From Brachycybe producta (lineage: Eukaryota > Arthropoda > Diplopoda > Playtdesmida > Andrognathidae), in NCBI GenBank assembly GCA_036925085.1, contig JAUPFP010000001.1, forward strand, positions 1,803,001 through 1,867,000: 64,000 nt of DNA, in the 5' to 3' direction. The translations under genes were made by a program, and so were the position numbers. A model generated the notes under the pieces. That model was not told the DNA's origin. It searched no databases and was given only the letters and a program-made list of their open reading frames with translations. Each line of letters begins with the position of its first letter. Within the stretch, counting starts at the first letter, position 1. This document shows, piece after piece, positions 22,960 to 33,998 of this stretch.

Positions 22960-24400
22960 TGTTAAATATATTAGAGGCTAGAATTCTCGGCACACTACTG
23001 TTGGGGTCATAGCCTCTTACAGTCTCTAGCCTCTAACCACTATTTTTGATTGAAAAAACTATAATTGGGAGCAAAGAACTTCTTCATGAGTGTTTGTTTG
23101 TAGACTGTGTATTTAGGAGCGTTTTTGCGAGGCATTATAGCTTTGTCAGCTAAAGATTTGTAGCCTCCAACCAGTCTTTTGTTGATTGAAAAAAATAGTA
23201 ATTTTTAGTAGGAAACTCTTCGAACGTGTTCGTTTTTGTGGCTAAACTTTTCGATACACTCGCTTTTGTCAGCTAGAATTTCTAGCCTCTATGCAGTCTT
23301 TTTGATTGAAAAAATAATTAGTGAATTGTTTTAATGTGTGTGTTTATTAGAGGCTAGAGTTCTTGAGGTGCAATACAAGAATCTATCAACTTGCGGCTTC
23401 TAACCTCTGATTACTCTTTTTAACATTCGGTAGTCATAATTCTGGAGTAAAGAAGTAGTTCTTAGTGCATGTGTATTAGAGGCTAGGATTTTTAAAGCAC
23501 TTGTGTATGCCAACTAGCGGCTTCTAGCCTCTAATAACTCTTTTTAACATTGGAGAACTATAATTTTGTAGTAAAGAAGTAGTTCTAACTTCTAAGTGCG
23601 TGTGTATTAGAGGCTAGAATTTTCAAGGCATAAGAAATTAAGAATCTATCAACTAGCGGCCACTAGCGGCTAGCCTCTATTTACTCTTTCTAATTTTGGA
23701 TAACGATCATTTTGTAGTAAAGAAGTAGTTCTAACTTCTAAGTGCGTGTGTATTAGAGGCTAGAGTTTACGAGGTAAAAGAGTCAAGAATTTATCAACTA
23801 GCGGCCTCTAGGGGTTAGCCTCTAATTACTCTTTCTAATTTTGGATAACGATCATTTTGTAGTAAAGAAGTAGTTCTAACTTCTAAGTGCGTGTTTATTA
23901 GAGGCTAGAGTTTTCAAGGCATAAGAAATTAAGAATCTATCAACTAGCGGCCTCTAGTGGCTAGCCTCTAATTACTCTTTCTAATTTTGGAGAACGATCA
24001 TTTTGTACTGAAGAAGTTGTTTTAACTTCTAAGTGCGTGTGTATTAGAGGCTAGAGTTTACGTGATTACAAGAGTCAAGAATTTATCAACTAGCGGCCTC
24101 TAGCGGTTAGCCTCTAATTACTTATTTTGGAGAACGATCATTTTGTAGTAAAGAAGTAGTTCTAACTTCTAAGTGCGTGTGTATTAGAGGCTAGAGTTTA
24201 CGAGGTAAAAGAGTCAAGAATTTATCAACTAGCGGCCTCTAGCGGTTAGCCTGTAATTACTCTTTTTAACATTGAAGAACCATAATTTTGGAGTAAAGTT
24301 ACTAAAGAAGTAGTTCTTCTTGCGTGATGTCATGATGTGTATTAGAGGCTAGACATTTCAAGACACTCGCATATACCAACTAGCGGCTTCTAGCCTCTAA
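22960..24400. repeat. Tandem array upstream of Frizzled (~128-160-bp units)
   Basis: Starts of TTAGAGGCTAG recur at about 22972, 23347, 23475, 23607, 23752, 23897, 24042, 24182 and 24341. The best-kept units are 140-145 bases. Each unit pairs TTAGAGGCTAG with CTAGCCTCTAA about 60 bases further on (a short hairpin), then ACTCTTTCTAATTTTGGA and GTAAAGAAGTAGTTCTAACT. Single related hairpins occur in LLGL intron 8 (about 8965-9030), at about 38605-38665 and at 53215-53270. So a dispersed hairpin element was amplified here, ending about 300 bases before the Frizzled start. Confidence 0.88.
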
Positions 24401-24550
24401 CAAGACTTTTTTTTTCTATTCTGTGACTGTGTTTTAGTAGAGAACTCTCTTATGATGGGCAATTGCTCTTCGGTCGCTCTGCATGAATGTGTTTTTGTGA
24501 TCTGGCGGCCGTTGACGCCAATGGATTCCGCGCAAGAAGAGAAATACATC

Positions 24551-24607
24551 GTAAGTGTATAAAGATAAGAAAAAAATCAAATAATGTTCTTTTTTTTTCT
24601 TTAATAG
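24551..24607 (+). other. Possible 57-bp 5'-UTR intron of Frizzled
   Basis: A strong donor GTAAGT at 24551 faces a pyrimidine tract and AG at 24606-24607. Introns of 60-100 bases are common in the other three genes here, so this size is credible. If spliced, the Frizzled coding exon would still be intact, and a short upstream frame starting with ATGGATTCCGCGCAAG near 24520 would run across the junction to a TAA before the receptor start. No transcript evidence is available. Confidence 0.35.
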
Positions 24608-24678
24608 AAGACTAACAAAGTCTTTATTTTAATATTGTTTATATTGAATATTATCGTTTAAATTGCAATATTGCAAAA

Positions 24679-24782
24679 TTGCAAAAAAAGAAAGGAAAAA
24701 AAATGTGCGTGAAAATGGATTACAATCGGTGTGATTTTGTCGTTCTTTTATTGATCGGATTCATGGTGGTTATTTGTTCCAC

Positions 24783-24815
<33 letters not shown>

Positions 24816-26607
24816 TGGTGGAATAAATAGACAAATGAACCAGAATCAGAATCATCATCATCAGTCCATGTATTCGCGTGTGTCTGATCAAGACGGATTA
24901 GCTCATCATGGTCGGTGCGAGGCTATCACCATTCCGCTTTGTAAAGACCTACAGTACAATGAGACCATAATGCCCAATCTATTGAACCATCAGAAACAGG
25001 AAGATGCTGGACTTGAAGTCCATCAGTTCTTTCCATTGGTTAAAGTACAATGTAGTCCTGATTTACAGTTCTTTTTATGTTCCATGTATGCTCCGGTTTG
25101 TACCATTCTAGATCATGCACTTCCACCGTGCCGTTCGCTATGTTTGTCGGCACGAGACGGATGTGAGAGTCTGATGAATAAGTTCGGATTTCAGTGGCCG
25201 GAAAGTCTGGACTGTGATAAGTTTCCGGTTGCTGGGGGAGTCGACATTTGTGTTGGAGAGAATAACACTCAGGCGACTTCCGGTGGAGGCGGAAGTAGAA
25301 CGCTTGGTGGAGGAGGAGGAGGAGGAGGACATCTTGGTGGTGATATCGGAACTGGTATGAGACGACCTCCTGGAACGGGTTACTTTCCGTACAGTCCGAC
25401 CGGAACCGATACGAGGCACAATAACCTTAAACCGACGACTGAAATGAAACTGACCTGTCCGGCTCAGTTGGAGGTTCGAGAGAGTCTGGATTATGTTTTG
25501 CGAGTGGGCGAAAGGGAACTGAAGAACTGTGCTGCCCCCTGTGACCAGATGTTCTTCGAAGAAGGAGAGCGACAGTTCGCTCGCTTTTGGATCGGAATCT
25601 GGTCCATCCTTTGTATGTGTTCTACTTTCTTCACCGTGCTCACCTTCATGGTGGACATGGAACGGTTCCGATATCCCGAACGTCCGATCATATTTTTATC
25701 GGTTTGCTACTGCATGGTTTCTCTGTCTTACGTCGTCGGGTTCGCGATGAAGAACGAACTGGCCTGCAACGGACCCTTCGATCCACCGTACCACATGCCC
25801 TCGCTGAAAATGAGTTCGGTCATTCGTCAGGGAACGAAGGAAGGAGGCTGCACTATCCTCTTTATGTTACTCTATTTTTTCAACATGGCCAGCTCCATCT
25901 GGTGGGTTATCCTGACACTCACGTGGTTCCTTGCTGCCGGTCTCAAATGGGGCCACGAAGCCATCGAGGCGAATTCGCACTATTTTCACATGGCCGCCTG
26001 GGGTGTACCTGCCATCAAGACGGTGGCCATCTTGGCCATGGGTCGTGTCGAAGGCGATGTTCTCAGCGGTGTCTGTTACGTAGGTCTCTGGAACATCGAC
26101 GCAATGCGAGGATTCGTTCTCGCACCGCTTTTCGTCTATCTCGTTCTCGGTACCATCTTCTTGCTTGCCGGTTTCGTATCGCTCTTTCGAATTCGAACCA
26201 TAATGAAGCACGATGGCACGAAAACGGATAAACTCGAAAAACTCATGTTTCGAATCGGACTTTTCTCTTTCCTGTATACCGTGCCGGCCGTTTCGGTTAT
26301 CGCTTGCTATTTCTACGAACAGAGTTACCTTCCTCTTTGGATGCAGACATGGCAGCGGGACATGTGTAAACCGGGTGGAGAGTATGCCCTTCCTTGCCCT
26401 TCGATTCATTCGGAAGCGGCACTTCATCGTTGGCCCAAACCAACCTTTGCCGTCTTTATGATCAAATACTTTATGGCCCTTATCGTGGGCATCACATCCG
26501 GAGTCTGGATTTGGTCAGGAAAAACGCTCACTTCATGGCAGAATTTCTACGCTAGATTCTTTAAGAGCCGTTCGAACATGGGACGGAGACCGGAAGCTTA
26601 CGTTTGA
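24679..26607 (+). CDS. FZD1/2/7-like: Frizzled receptor, Fz1/2/7 class, single coding exon
   Basis: Seven-pass Wnt receptor at the plasma membrane. The frame gives 642 residues from 24679, but the ATGs at 24703 and 24715 give a better signal peptide (hydrophobic [14 protein letters not shown]); 24715 has the best start context. Next comes a run of 10 Gln codons and a His/Gln-rich linker, then the cysteine-rich domain (C80-C191, all ten cysteines) with [20 protein letters not shown] and [11 protein letters not shown], diagnostic of Fz1/2/7, not Fz4, 5/8 or 3/6. A Gly-rich linker follows (about 195-235). Seven helices lie at about 302-325, 335-358, 390-421, 435-455, 477-504, 522-548 and 590-614. 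KTLTSW (615-620) is the KTxxxW Dishevelled-binding motif. The protein ends in EAYV, unlike the ETxV PDZ ligand of vertebrate FZD1/2/7. Intronless coding is usual for this class. Confidence 0.96.
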
Positions 26608-27111
26608 GGGGCAGGAAATTCCTTAATTTTTGATCCTTGTGTGTGTTTGGGGCTACTGGGCCAATGTAAGGCTATTAGGACCTTTGTGAAGCTATAGAGC
26701 GGTTTTTTCTTTGGGAGCTATAGAGTCCTCTCTTGTGTTGTTGTAAAAGTTAGTTTTGGAAGCCATTTTGTGTCCTTGTGAGCTAGAAAAAAAATCTGCA
26801 AAAGACGGAAAAGTTGTGATTTTTTTTTTTCTGCATTTTTTCTAAAAAAAAAAATGGCCACAAGGAATATAAGGAGTCGTGTTTTTAAATGAAATATTTG
26901 GATTTCAGTTTCTGTGTTTCTGGATTTCACAGTTCTTTTTAAAAAAAAAATGTGAACACAAAATGGATGTGAAATTTCCATTTTTTTTTTTCTGCTTTTT
27001 TAATTTTCATGTGCCAATTTTTTTTTTTTTTTTCATTATTCCATTTTTTTCAATCCTGAATCCTATTTTCAATCTAAGGGGACGCAACACTCCTTAGATA
27101 TTTTGTGTCTC
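26608..27111. other. Frizzled 3' flank
   Basis: Probable 3' untranslated region followed by T-rich low-complexity sequence. No clear AATAAA is seen in the first 500 bases; the first on this strand is at about 27351, inside a CTAGAAG-family repeat. No gene is seen. Confidence 0.4.
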
Positions 27112-28020
27112 TTAAGGTGGCTTTATAGGTATTTATTTTGTTATTGTTCTTTCAGATGGCGCCACTGTAGTGGTGTCTCTGTAGGATGACACTCTCTCCC
27201 TCTCTTCGCGTGCAGTTTTGAGAGATTTTGTTTATTTTTCAAGCTGAACGTTTTTCAGGAGAAACATTACTAGAAAATTCAAAGCTGTTTTAGAAACTAG
27301 AATAGTTGATGATAATGTTAAAAGTTTTTTCGATGATGATATCTTTCAAAATAAACTTTTTATGACAAGTTTGAAAAAGGCAGAAAATAGTTTTTTTTTA
27401 TGAAATTTCAATGAAAAAAGCCCTCAAAAAATGGGTCATCTTTGAAACTGAACTATAAAATTGTTTATTTTTTAAGATATTGCATTGACATTTTTTTAAC
27501 ATAATCTTTTACCATTCTAGTTTTTAAAATAATTTGAATTTTTTCATATTTTTCAAGCAAATGTTTTTAGAAGAAATATTACGAAAAAATTCAAAGCTGT
27601 TTTAGAAACTAGAATAGGCTTAGTTGATGATAATGTTAAAAGTTTTTTCGATGATGATATCTTTCAAAATAAACTTTTTATGACAGTTTGTAAAAAAAAA
27701 AAAAGCGGAAATGCGTTTTTCATGAAATTTTAATGAAGACAACCCCAAAAAAACGGGTCATTTTTCAAACTGAACTATAAAAATGTTTATTTTTTAAGAT
27801 TATTTCAATGAAAAAACTTAACATAATCTTTTACCATTCTAGTTTTGAAAACAATTTGAATTTTTTTTTTTAATAATGTTGTTTCTAAAAAAAAAACGTT
27901 CGCTTGACGTTTTTGCGTCCAAATTTAACAAAAAACGTCTATGAAGGTATAGCATTCGACACTGCAGTGGCGCCGTCTAGTGGGACAAATTCAAAAATGA
28001 TTATCCATAAAGCCACCTTA
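27112..28020. mobile_element. ~0.9-kb inverted-repeat element containing two CTAGAAG palindromes
   Basis: The outer ends CTTAAGGTGGCTTTATAGG and CATAAAGCCACCTTA mirror each other. Just inside, GATGGCGCCACTGTAGTGG mirrors CACTGCAGTGGCGCCGTC. The interior is two consecutive CTAGAAG-family palindromes (about 27262-27560 and 27580-27880), each with arms carrying AGAAACTAGAATAG and CATTCTAGTTTT. It may be one large compound element or a GGTGGCTTTA-ended element that received two insertions. No transposase frame. Confidence 0.6.
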
Positions 28021-28584
28021 AAGGGGCACAAAAACCCTTTTTGATATTATTTTTTAAGATCCCTGTTTTTTTTAAGTGAAGATAAAAACAATTTTAGGGT
28101 CTTTTTTTAAAAAAAGGAAGAGACCTATAGCCTCTAAGAGACCCCCCCCCCCTCCTTTCCTCTCCTTGAAAAAGACTCAGGTTAAAAAGTGGGAAGACAT
28201 TTTTTTTTAAAAAAAAACGAAACAAAAGTTCGGTGGTTTTCTTGTCTCTCATATCCTTGATTCGATCTGCAAAATCAGTGAAATTGCAAAATCAATCAAT
28301 CTTTTTTTTTAAAAAAAATATAATAAATATTACAATCAAGTTTTTTGTGAAATTGTTAATTGTGTTTTTGTAGCCTCTCATCAATGGGTCTTTTTTTAAA
28401 TATGAAAATTCAGGTTATTTGTAAATAAATATTAAACACAACAAAAAAAAACATCTGTAAAAACAATTAAAACTCCTTTGTTTGTTCACCTTTTTTTTTC
28501 GATGCCGCGTTTATAGTCGCTCTTGTTTTTGGTCTCTCTTTGAGTATAATTTCAATGCAGTTATCATTTATGAGTTAATATTTT

Positions 28585-29375
28585 TTGAAAGTGTTTTTTA
28601 GAAACTAGAAGAGTAAGTAGCTCTCTATGAATCACTTAATAGTAATTTTTCTCAGTAATTTTTAGTAATTTTCAATGTTTTTGATATCTTTCAAAATTAA
28701 ATTTTTATGGCAATTTCAAATTGTTCGTTTTCGTTTTACATTTCAAAAAATGTTTAAAAATTTAAAATTTAGTTAAAAAGTTTAAAAGTTGGTCAAAAAA
28801 TGATCAAAAATTTAAAATTTGGTCAAAAAAATGTTAAAAAATGACATATTTGGTCAAAAAAATGTTCAAAAATTAAATATTTGGTCAAAAAAATGTTCAA
28901 AAATTAAATATTTGGTCTAAAAAATTTAAAATTTAGTTTTAAAAAATTTAAAATTTGGTTAAAAAAAATGTTAAAAAGTTTAAAATTTGGTCAAAAAAAT
29001 GTTCAAAAATTTAAAATTTATTTAAAAAATTTAAAAGTTGGTCAAAAAAGGTTAAAAAGTTTAAAATTTCGTCAAAAAAATGATCAAAAATTTAAAATTT
29101 GGTGAAATAAATTATCAAAAGTTTAGAATTTCGTCAAAAAAATGTCCAAAAATTAAATATTTGGTCAAAAAAATGTTAAAAAATTTGAAATTTAGTTAAA
29201 AAATTTAAAATTTGGTAAAAAAAAAATGTTAAAAAGTTTAAAATTTAATCAAAAAAATGTTCAAAAATTTAAAATTTGGTCATTTTCAAACATTGATAAA
29301 AAGTTTACTTTGAAAGATATCAACACGAAAATACCCTTAAACAAATGGACTATACCCTTCTAGTTTTTAATACAC
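28585..29375. mobile_element. CTAGAAG palindrome with its centre expanded by a minisatellite
   Basis: Left arm at about 28585-28740 (TTTAGAAACTAGAAGAGTAA, then GATATCTTTCAAAATTAAAT). Right arm at about 29290-29375 (AAAGTTTACTTTGAAAGATA, then CCCTTCTAGTTTTTAATAC). Between them lie about 16-18 units of a 30-bp minisatellite. Confidence 0.75.
28740..29285. repeat. ~30-bp AT-rich minisatellite
   Basis: Units built from AAAAATTTAAAATTTGGTC plus AAAAAAATGTTC are repeated with small length changes across about 545 bases. It lies exactly between the two arms of the 28585-29375 element. Confidence 0.88.
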
Positions 29376-29699
29376 TTTGTATTTTAAGATAATTTTACTG
29401 TTCTGAAAGTCAAAATAATTAAAACCATCTTAAAATTAAAAATAGTTGGAATTTTAAGTGCTAAGTTTTCTTCTTGAATTTAAGCCTTAAAAACGTTTTC
29501 TAAAATATTATTGTTTTAATTGAGTTGAGTGTTAAAGAGGAGGTTTTATATTTTAGTGAGAGGGTAGAGGGGGGGGAGGACAAGCCCCGAGATGAGGGTA
29601 TGAAGAAGGGGGGGGGGGGGAAATAGTCCCTTAAATACAGTGTCACATTCCTCGTAATTGTCATGTTCGGATGTCAGAATCACGTTTCAAAATCCACTT

Positions 29700-30760
29700 T
29701 TCTCAAGGAGAGAAAAACACAGAGAGAGAGAGAGAGAGAGAGAGAGGATTTTTCCATGTGTTTGACACAAACTAAAAGTTACAACTTATGAGTTGTGTTT
29801 AATGAGGGGGAGAGAGAGAGAGAGAAAGAAATTGAGTGTTTGGTTCTCGTTTTAAACATCATTTTGCTGTTAAAAAGAGAATTATTTATATTTATACATA
29901 TTTTTTAAGAGAGGGAGAGGCAGAAAGAGTGTCTGAGACTAAACGGAGAGTAACTGAGTGAGAGACAGAAAGATAAGAGATAGAAAAAAAAGCAGAAAGA
30001 GTGATTGTGAGAATGAGAATAACTGAGTGACAGATACGAGAGAGAAATCGAAGGAAAGAGGACAGAAACAAGAGAGGCAGAAAGATTGTGAGACTGAGAG
30101 TAACTGAGTGTCAGATAGAAACAGATAGATAGATAGAAAGACAGAAACAAGAGAGGCAGCAAGAGTGATTGTGAGACTGAAAAAGAGTAACTAACTTAAG
30201 TGTAAAAGATAGAAATATAGACAGAAAGAGTGAATGAGACAGACAGATTGATACATAGAGAGACAGAAACAGAGAGAGATAGATGCAGAAAGTGTGACTG
30301 AGAGTAACTCAGTGAGAGAGAAATAGAAGGAAAGAAAACAGAAACAGAGAGGCAGAAAGAGTGATTGTGAGACTGAGAGTAACTGAGTGTCAGATAGACA
30401 GAAAGACAGAAACAGAGGCAGAAAGAGTGATTGTGAGACTGAAAAAAGAGTAACTTGAAAGAGATAGAAATAAAGACAGAAAAAGTGAATGAGAGAGAGA
30501 TAGATAGAAAAGAGACAGAAACAGAGATATGCAGAAAGTGTGACTCAGTGAGAGAGAAATAGAAGGAAAGAAGACAGAAACAGAGAGGCAGAAAGAGTGA
30601 TTGTGAGACTGAAAAAAAGAGTAACTGAATGAGAGAAAGAGAGATAGGCAGAAATAGAGACAGAAAGGAATAGATCGATACATAGAGGGAAAGAGAGAAA
30701 GACAGAACGAGAGAGAGAAATGTGTTTGTGGAATTCTTTCCTCGGTTGGATGCTTTTTCA
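29700..30760. repeat. Long polypurine minisatellite with GA microsatellites
   Basis: An AG-dinucleotide run at about 29721-29747 is followed by about 850 bases (29890-30730) of almost uninterrupted purine-rich units such as GAAACAGAGAGGCAGAAAGA and GTGATTGTGAGACTGAGAGT. The complementary strand shows long Leu/Ser/Phe/Tyr-rich frames of up to 203 codons, caused by composition. Polypurine mirror-like DNA can form triplex (H-DNA); that is inference. Confidence 0.85.
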
Positions 30761-32731
30761 AGAAAGTCAAAAAAAAGACAAGAAAAAACATCAAAAAGAT
30801 AAGACAACTTTTTTTTTAAAAAAAGAGCAAAAGTTGTTTTAAAAGCAGAAGAATGAAAGAGAGAAAAAAAAAGCTGTTAGGTGGCGCACCTCCAATGTGC
30901 CAATAATAATAATATTAGTTAACTTTTCAAAGAGAGAGAGTGAGAGAGAGAGTCGGCCACAAACACTTCTTTTATTTTTAGATGTTTTTTTTTTAAAGTT
31001 TTATTATTATGGCCTGTCTCAGAGAGAGAAACAAGTTAAAAAGTCCCAAGTCCTGTTTTTTTTTGCACTTTTTCTAAATGACAACTTTTAGTTCAACGAA
31101 CGAAAGAGAAAAAAAGGGTTAAATTATTTATTACTAGGTTTAAGAAGAAAAAAAAAAGACGTTTCAGGTGTTGCTGTTGCTCATCTGATGCATTGCAAAT
31201 GCAAATTGGGAATCCCCTTAATCTGGAGAAAGTTCTGCTACACTGCATTGCATTGCATTAAAAGGACCCTGTGGTTGATTTGCTCAACTCCTTAATTTGT
31301 TACTGGTTTTCTGAGTGATTCCCTAGAATAATTGAAGCCCCAGGGTCATAAGTTCATTTACTGTTATTATGAGTTTTGAGCCCCACCGTGCCCATAAGCG
31401 CAATAAACCACATAACACTAAGGGACTGGCAAACTCCCTTATGTTTTTTTTTTTTCAAAGTTTGCTCCCCCCTCCCCCATTTTAGGCGAAAATCGTCAAT
31501 GACAGTAGGGCTTACAAATATTATGAAAGTAGCATTTAGTAAATAACTGCTTTTCAAGAATATTGGATCGATAACATTTGTTGCAAAAACCTTTTCTAGG
31601 GATTTTTTCTCCCCATTTTGGTAGTATTCTGAAAGTAAGGGTCATTAAGAAAGTTCCAATAAACTTTCATTGGTTTTTTTTTTTTAAGATTTTTATATTT
31701 AAATGACCTGTAATTGTGGAAACTAAAGAAAACCGATAATACAGTAGGTAGAACGTCGATTTATCGGAACTAATGTCGGAAATGCATAGTTCAGATAATC
31801 AAAAGTTCATGTAATCGAACTCCCATTGAGAAAAAGTGGAGAAATGTAAGAAAAAACGGATTGCAACGAAATTTTCATAAAAATAAGTAAAAAAAAAATG
31901 GTTCCGATAATCGATACTGTTCTGTATCTGGAAAGAAAACGAAAAAAATGGGGTCCGGAAACGACATGTGGTCTGAAGCGTTTTTACAGATGGTTGGAAT
32001 CCACTGGATCCATTTACTTTTTTCTGTAGAAAAAGCTGAAAACCCATCACATTATTCACATAACTGAATATGGCGACCATTAGTGAGAACGTGATAATAT
32101 AAAGAATATGTAGGGCCTACACGATGACGTCATATTTTCACATATAGCCTTCTCCATATGAGCCCATATATAGCATTATATGTGATGAAATAAATGGTAA
32201 AAAATGATGTACAAATCCGGAAAGTCAAAATTTTCCAGCAGGTGGTGGTTCAATCGCATTTCTGTATTCTTGAAAATACACAAAAAAAACCCTCTTAGGT
32301 TTCCGATTACAGCCACAAATGTTGAAATAAAAAGGCAGAGTAATTTATATATGTGGAACTTTTCAAATGACCCTTACAGTTGAAGAAGGAGAAATCGAAC
32401 TGAAGGAGATTTTTATTAAAAACTAGAAATGAAGGGGGAAAACTAAACCCAGGGTGGTTTCTTCTGATAGTTTCCTACTTGCCTACTGCCTACAGGGCAA
32501 AAGTGGTGGTTTTTGGAACACACCTTCTTCTCCCTTCACCCTTTCCTCCTCCTCCTCCTCCTTGTATTATCCAGTGAACAACTGACAAAATGGGGGGGAT
32601 ACTCAGGGATAGATAGAAAGAGAGAGAGAGAGAGAGAGAACACATGAAATCAATAATTGTATAATATAAAGTCTGAATACAATTACTCTGAAAAACCTCC
32701 ATCATGATGAAATTCTGATGTAGTTGACCCA
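30761..32731. other. Intergenic, sparse repeats
   Basis: No gene recognised. It contains homopolymers, a short AG run near 30930 and another near 32620, and the pogo-like element at 31742-31924. Otherwise it is unremarkable AT-rich sequence. Confidence 0.4.
31742..31924. mobile_element. Pogo/Tigger-like MITE
   Basis: CAGTAGGTAGAACGTCGATTTATCG on the left corresponds to CGATAATCGATACTGTTCTG on the right, and both ends are flanked by TA. The interior shares phrases (AATGTCGGAAATGCATAGTT, AATAAGTAAAAAAAAA) with the element at 15181-15992, so they are the same family. Confidence 0.65.
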
Positions 32732-32938
32732 AAGGCAGTTAGAAATCGGGAAGAACAGAAGTTGGCTCCGCCCTTTTTATGCCGAATGGCAACTTCTAAT
32801 TGGTTGGTTATGTAGTCTGACGTCACATGCTCTCCGCCCTTTTCAACGTCGAACCACACAACAAACCAATTAGAAGTTGCTGGTCGTCATAAAAAAGGCG
32901 GAGCCAACTTCTGTTTATTCCGTTTTCTAATTGCCTGT
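32732..32938. mobile_element. ACAGGCA MITE, copy 1
   Basis: About 207 bases with long inverted arms: AGGCAGTTAGAAATCGGG, TTGGCTCCGCCC, GGCAACTTCTAATTGGTTGG and TGACGTCA on the left, mirrored on the right to TCTAATTGCCTGT. The outermost left bases are mutated (AAAGG for ACAGG). It lies 30 bases from copy 2. No target duplication is visible here. Confidence 0.85.
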
Positions 32939-32968
32939 ATATTATTATGTGGTTACGATAGGAAAAAC

Positions 32969-33177
32969 ACAGGCAATTAGAAATCGGGACATACAGAAGT
33001 TGGCTCCGCCCTTTTTATGACGACTGGCAACTTCTAATTGGTTGGTTATGTAGTCTGACGTCACATGCTCTCCGTCCTTTTCAACGTCGAACCACACAAC
33101 AAACCAATTAGAAGTTGCCGGTCATCATAAAAAGGGGCGGAACCAACTTCTGTTTGTCCCGATTTCTAATTGCCTGT
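32969..33177. mobile_element. ACAGGCA MITE, copy 2
   Basis: Same architecture as copy 1 and nearly identical to it, in direct tandem with a 30-base gap. It starts ACAGGCAATTAGAAATCGGG and ends CGATTTCTAATTGCCTGT. Tandem placement without flanking duplications suggests unequal exchange or an insertion next to an older copy. Confidence 0.85.
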
Positions 33178-33759
33178 CAAATCACATGGGTGGCCATTAC
33201 AGTACACCAAAAAAATATTCCTCTCCCAGTTTTTTTTCTAGTTTTCTAGAAGTTCTTCTAGGACAAAGTCATCAGGCCAAAAAAAAAGGCATTATCATTA
33301 GGGTGGCGCCTGAATGCCACTTGCCGCCATATTGACTGACTGACTTAAGTCACTGTTTCTTCTTATCTCTCTTTCTATTCAGCTATAATAACTACTGGAT
33401 ACAATTTGATACCAAATGTCTACAGTATTTTTTTGTTTGTAAGATAATTTAGGTCACGGATTATTAATGGTAAGAAAAGGAAATCCATCCATTGCCCCCC
33501 CCCCCCCCACCGCCATGTTTTTTTTTTACTTAAAAAAACATGTTGGCAGCCATTTTGAAAACAAAAAAAAATGTTGATCTGATACCAAAAAAAAATCTGC
33601 AATAAAAACTAACTTGTTCTCTAAAAAGAGATAAGATTTCTGGTGATAATTTGATATAAAAAAAAACATGGCGGCCATTTTGAATTTACTCTTCTAGTTT
33701 CTTAACCTTTTTCTAAAGGCTGGAATTACAATGGAGGTAAAAATTGCTGAAAACTAAGT
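33178..33759. other. Intergenic low-complexity stretch
   Basis: Homopolymer C and T runs (for example near 33495) and A-rich segments. No gene or defined element. Confidence 0.4.
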
Positions 33760-33998
33760 GTTATTAACAATGTTTTTAACAAATATTAAAAATCGGGCTT
33801 ATAAAATGTTATTAACTTTTGTTATCAACATTTGTTGATAACATTTGCTATTAACATTTCTTAAAGTTTCTAGAAATGTTAATAACATTTTGCTATTAAC
33901 TTTTAGCAATAACATTTTCAGAATTTTGTTATTTTTTATGTTAACATGTTGATAATAATTGTTGCTAACTTTGTTAATAGCAGAAATTTTGCGACCAG
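33760..33998. mobile_element. GTTATTAACA-family element joined to a truncated MITE
   Basis: AACAATGTTTTTAACAAATA, CTTTTGTTATCAACATTTGT, ATGTTAATAACATTTTGCTA and AACTTTGTTAATAGCAGAAA share order and words with 19045-19280 and 40360-41300. Its end, AAATTTTGCGACC, abuts the broken MITE at 33999. Confidence 0.6.

Noticed and set aside
25587..26231. 214-codon + strand frame inside Frizzled
   Set aside because: Shadow of the receptor coding exon in another frame; no domain, and the receptor frame is unambiguous.
25867..26427. 186-codon - strand frame opposite Frizzled
   Set aside because: Antisense shadow with no recognisable domain; arises from the codon bias of the receptor.
30196..30807. 203-codon - strand frame rich in Ser, Leu and Phe
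   Set aside because: Produced by the purine-only composition of the + strand minisatellite; no real protein features.
33490..33510. C/G homopolymer runs (also 18300, 19010, 28143, 38030, 42620)
   Set aside because: Common homopolymers; isolated runs without a second G tract pattern to support quadruplex regulation.
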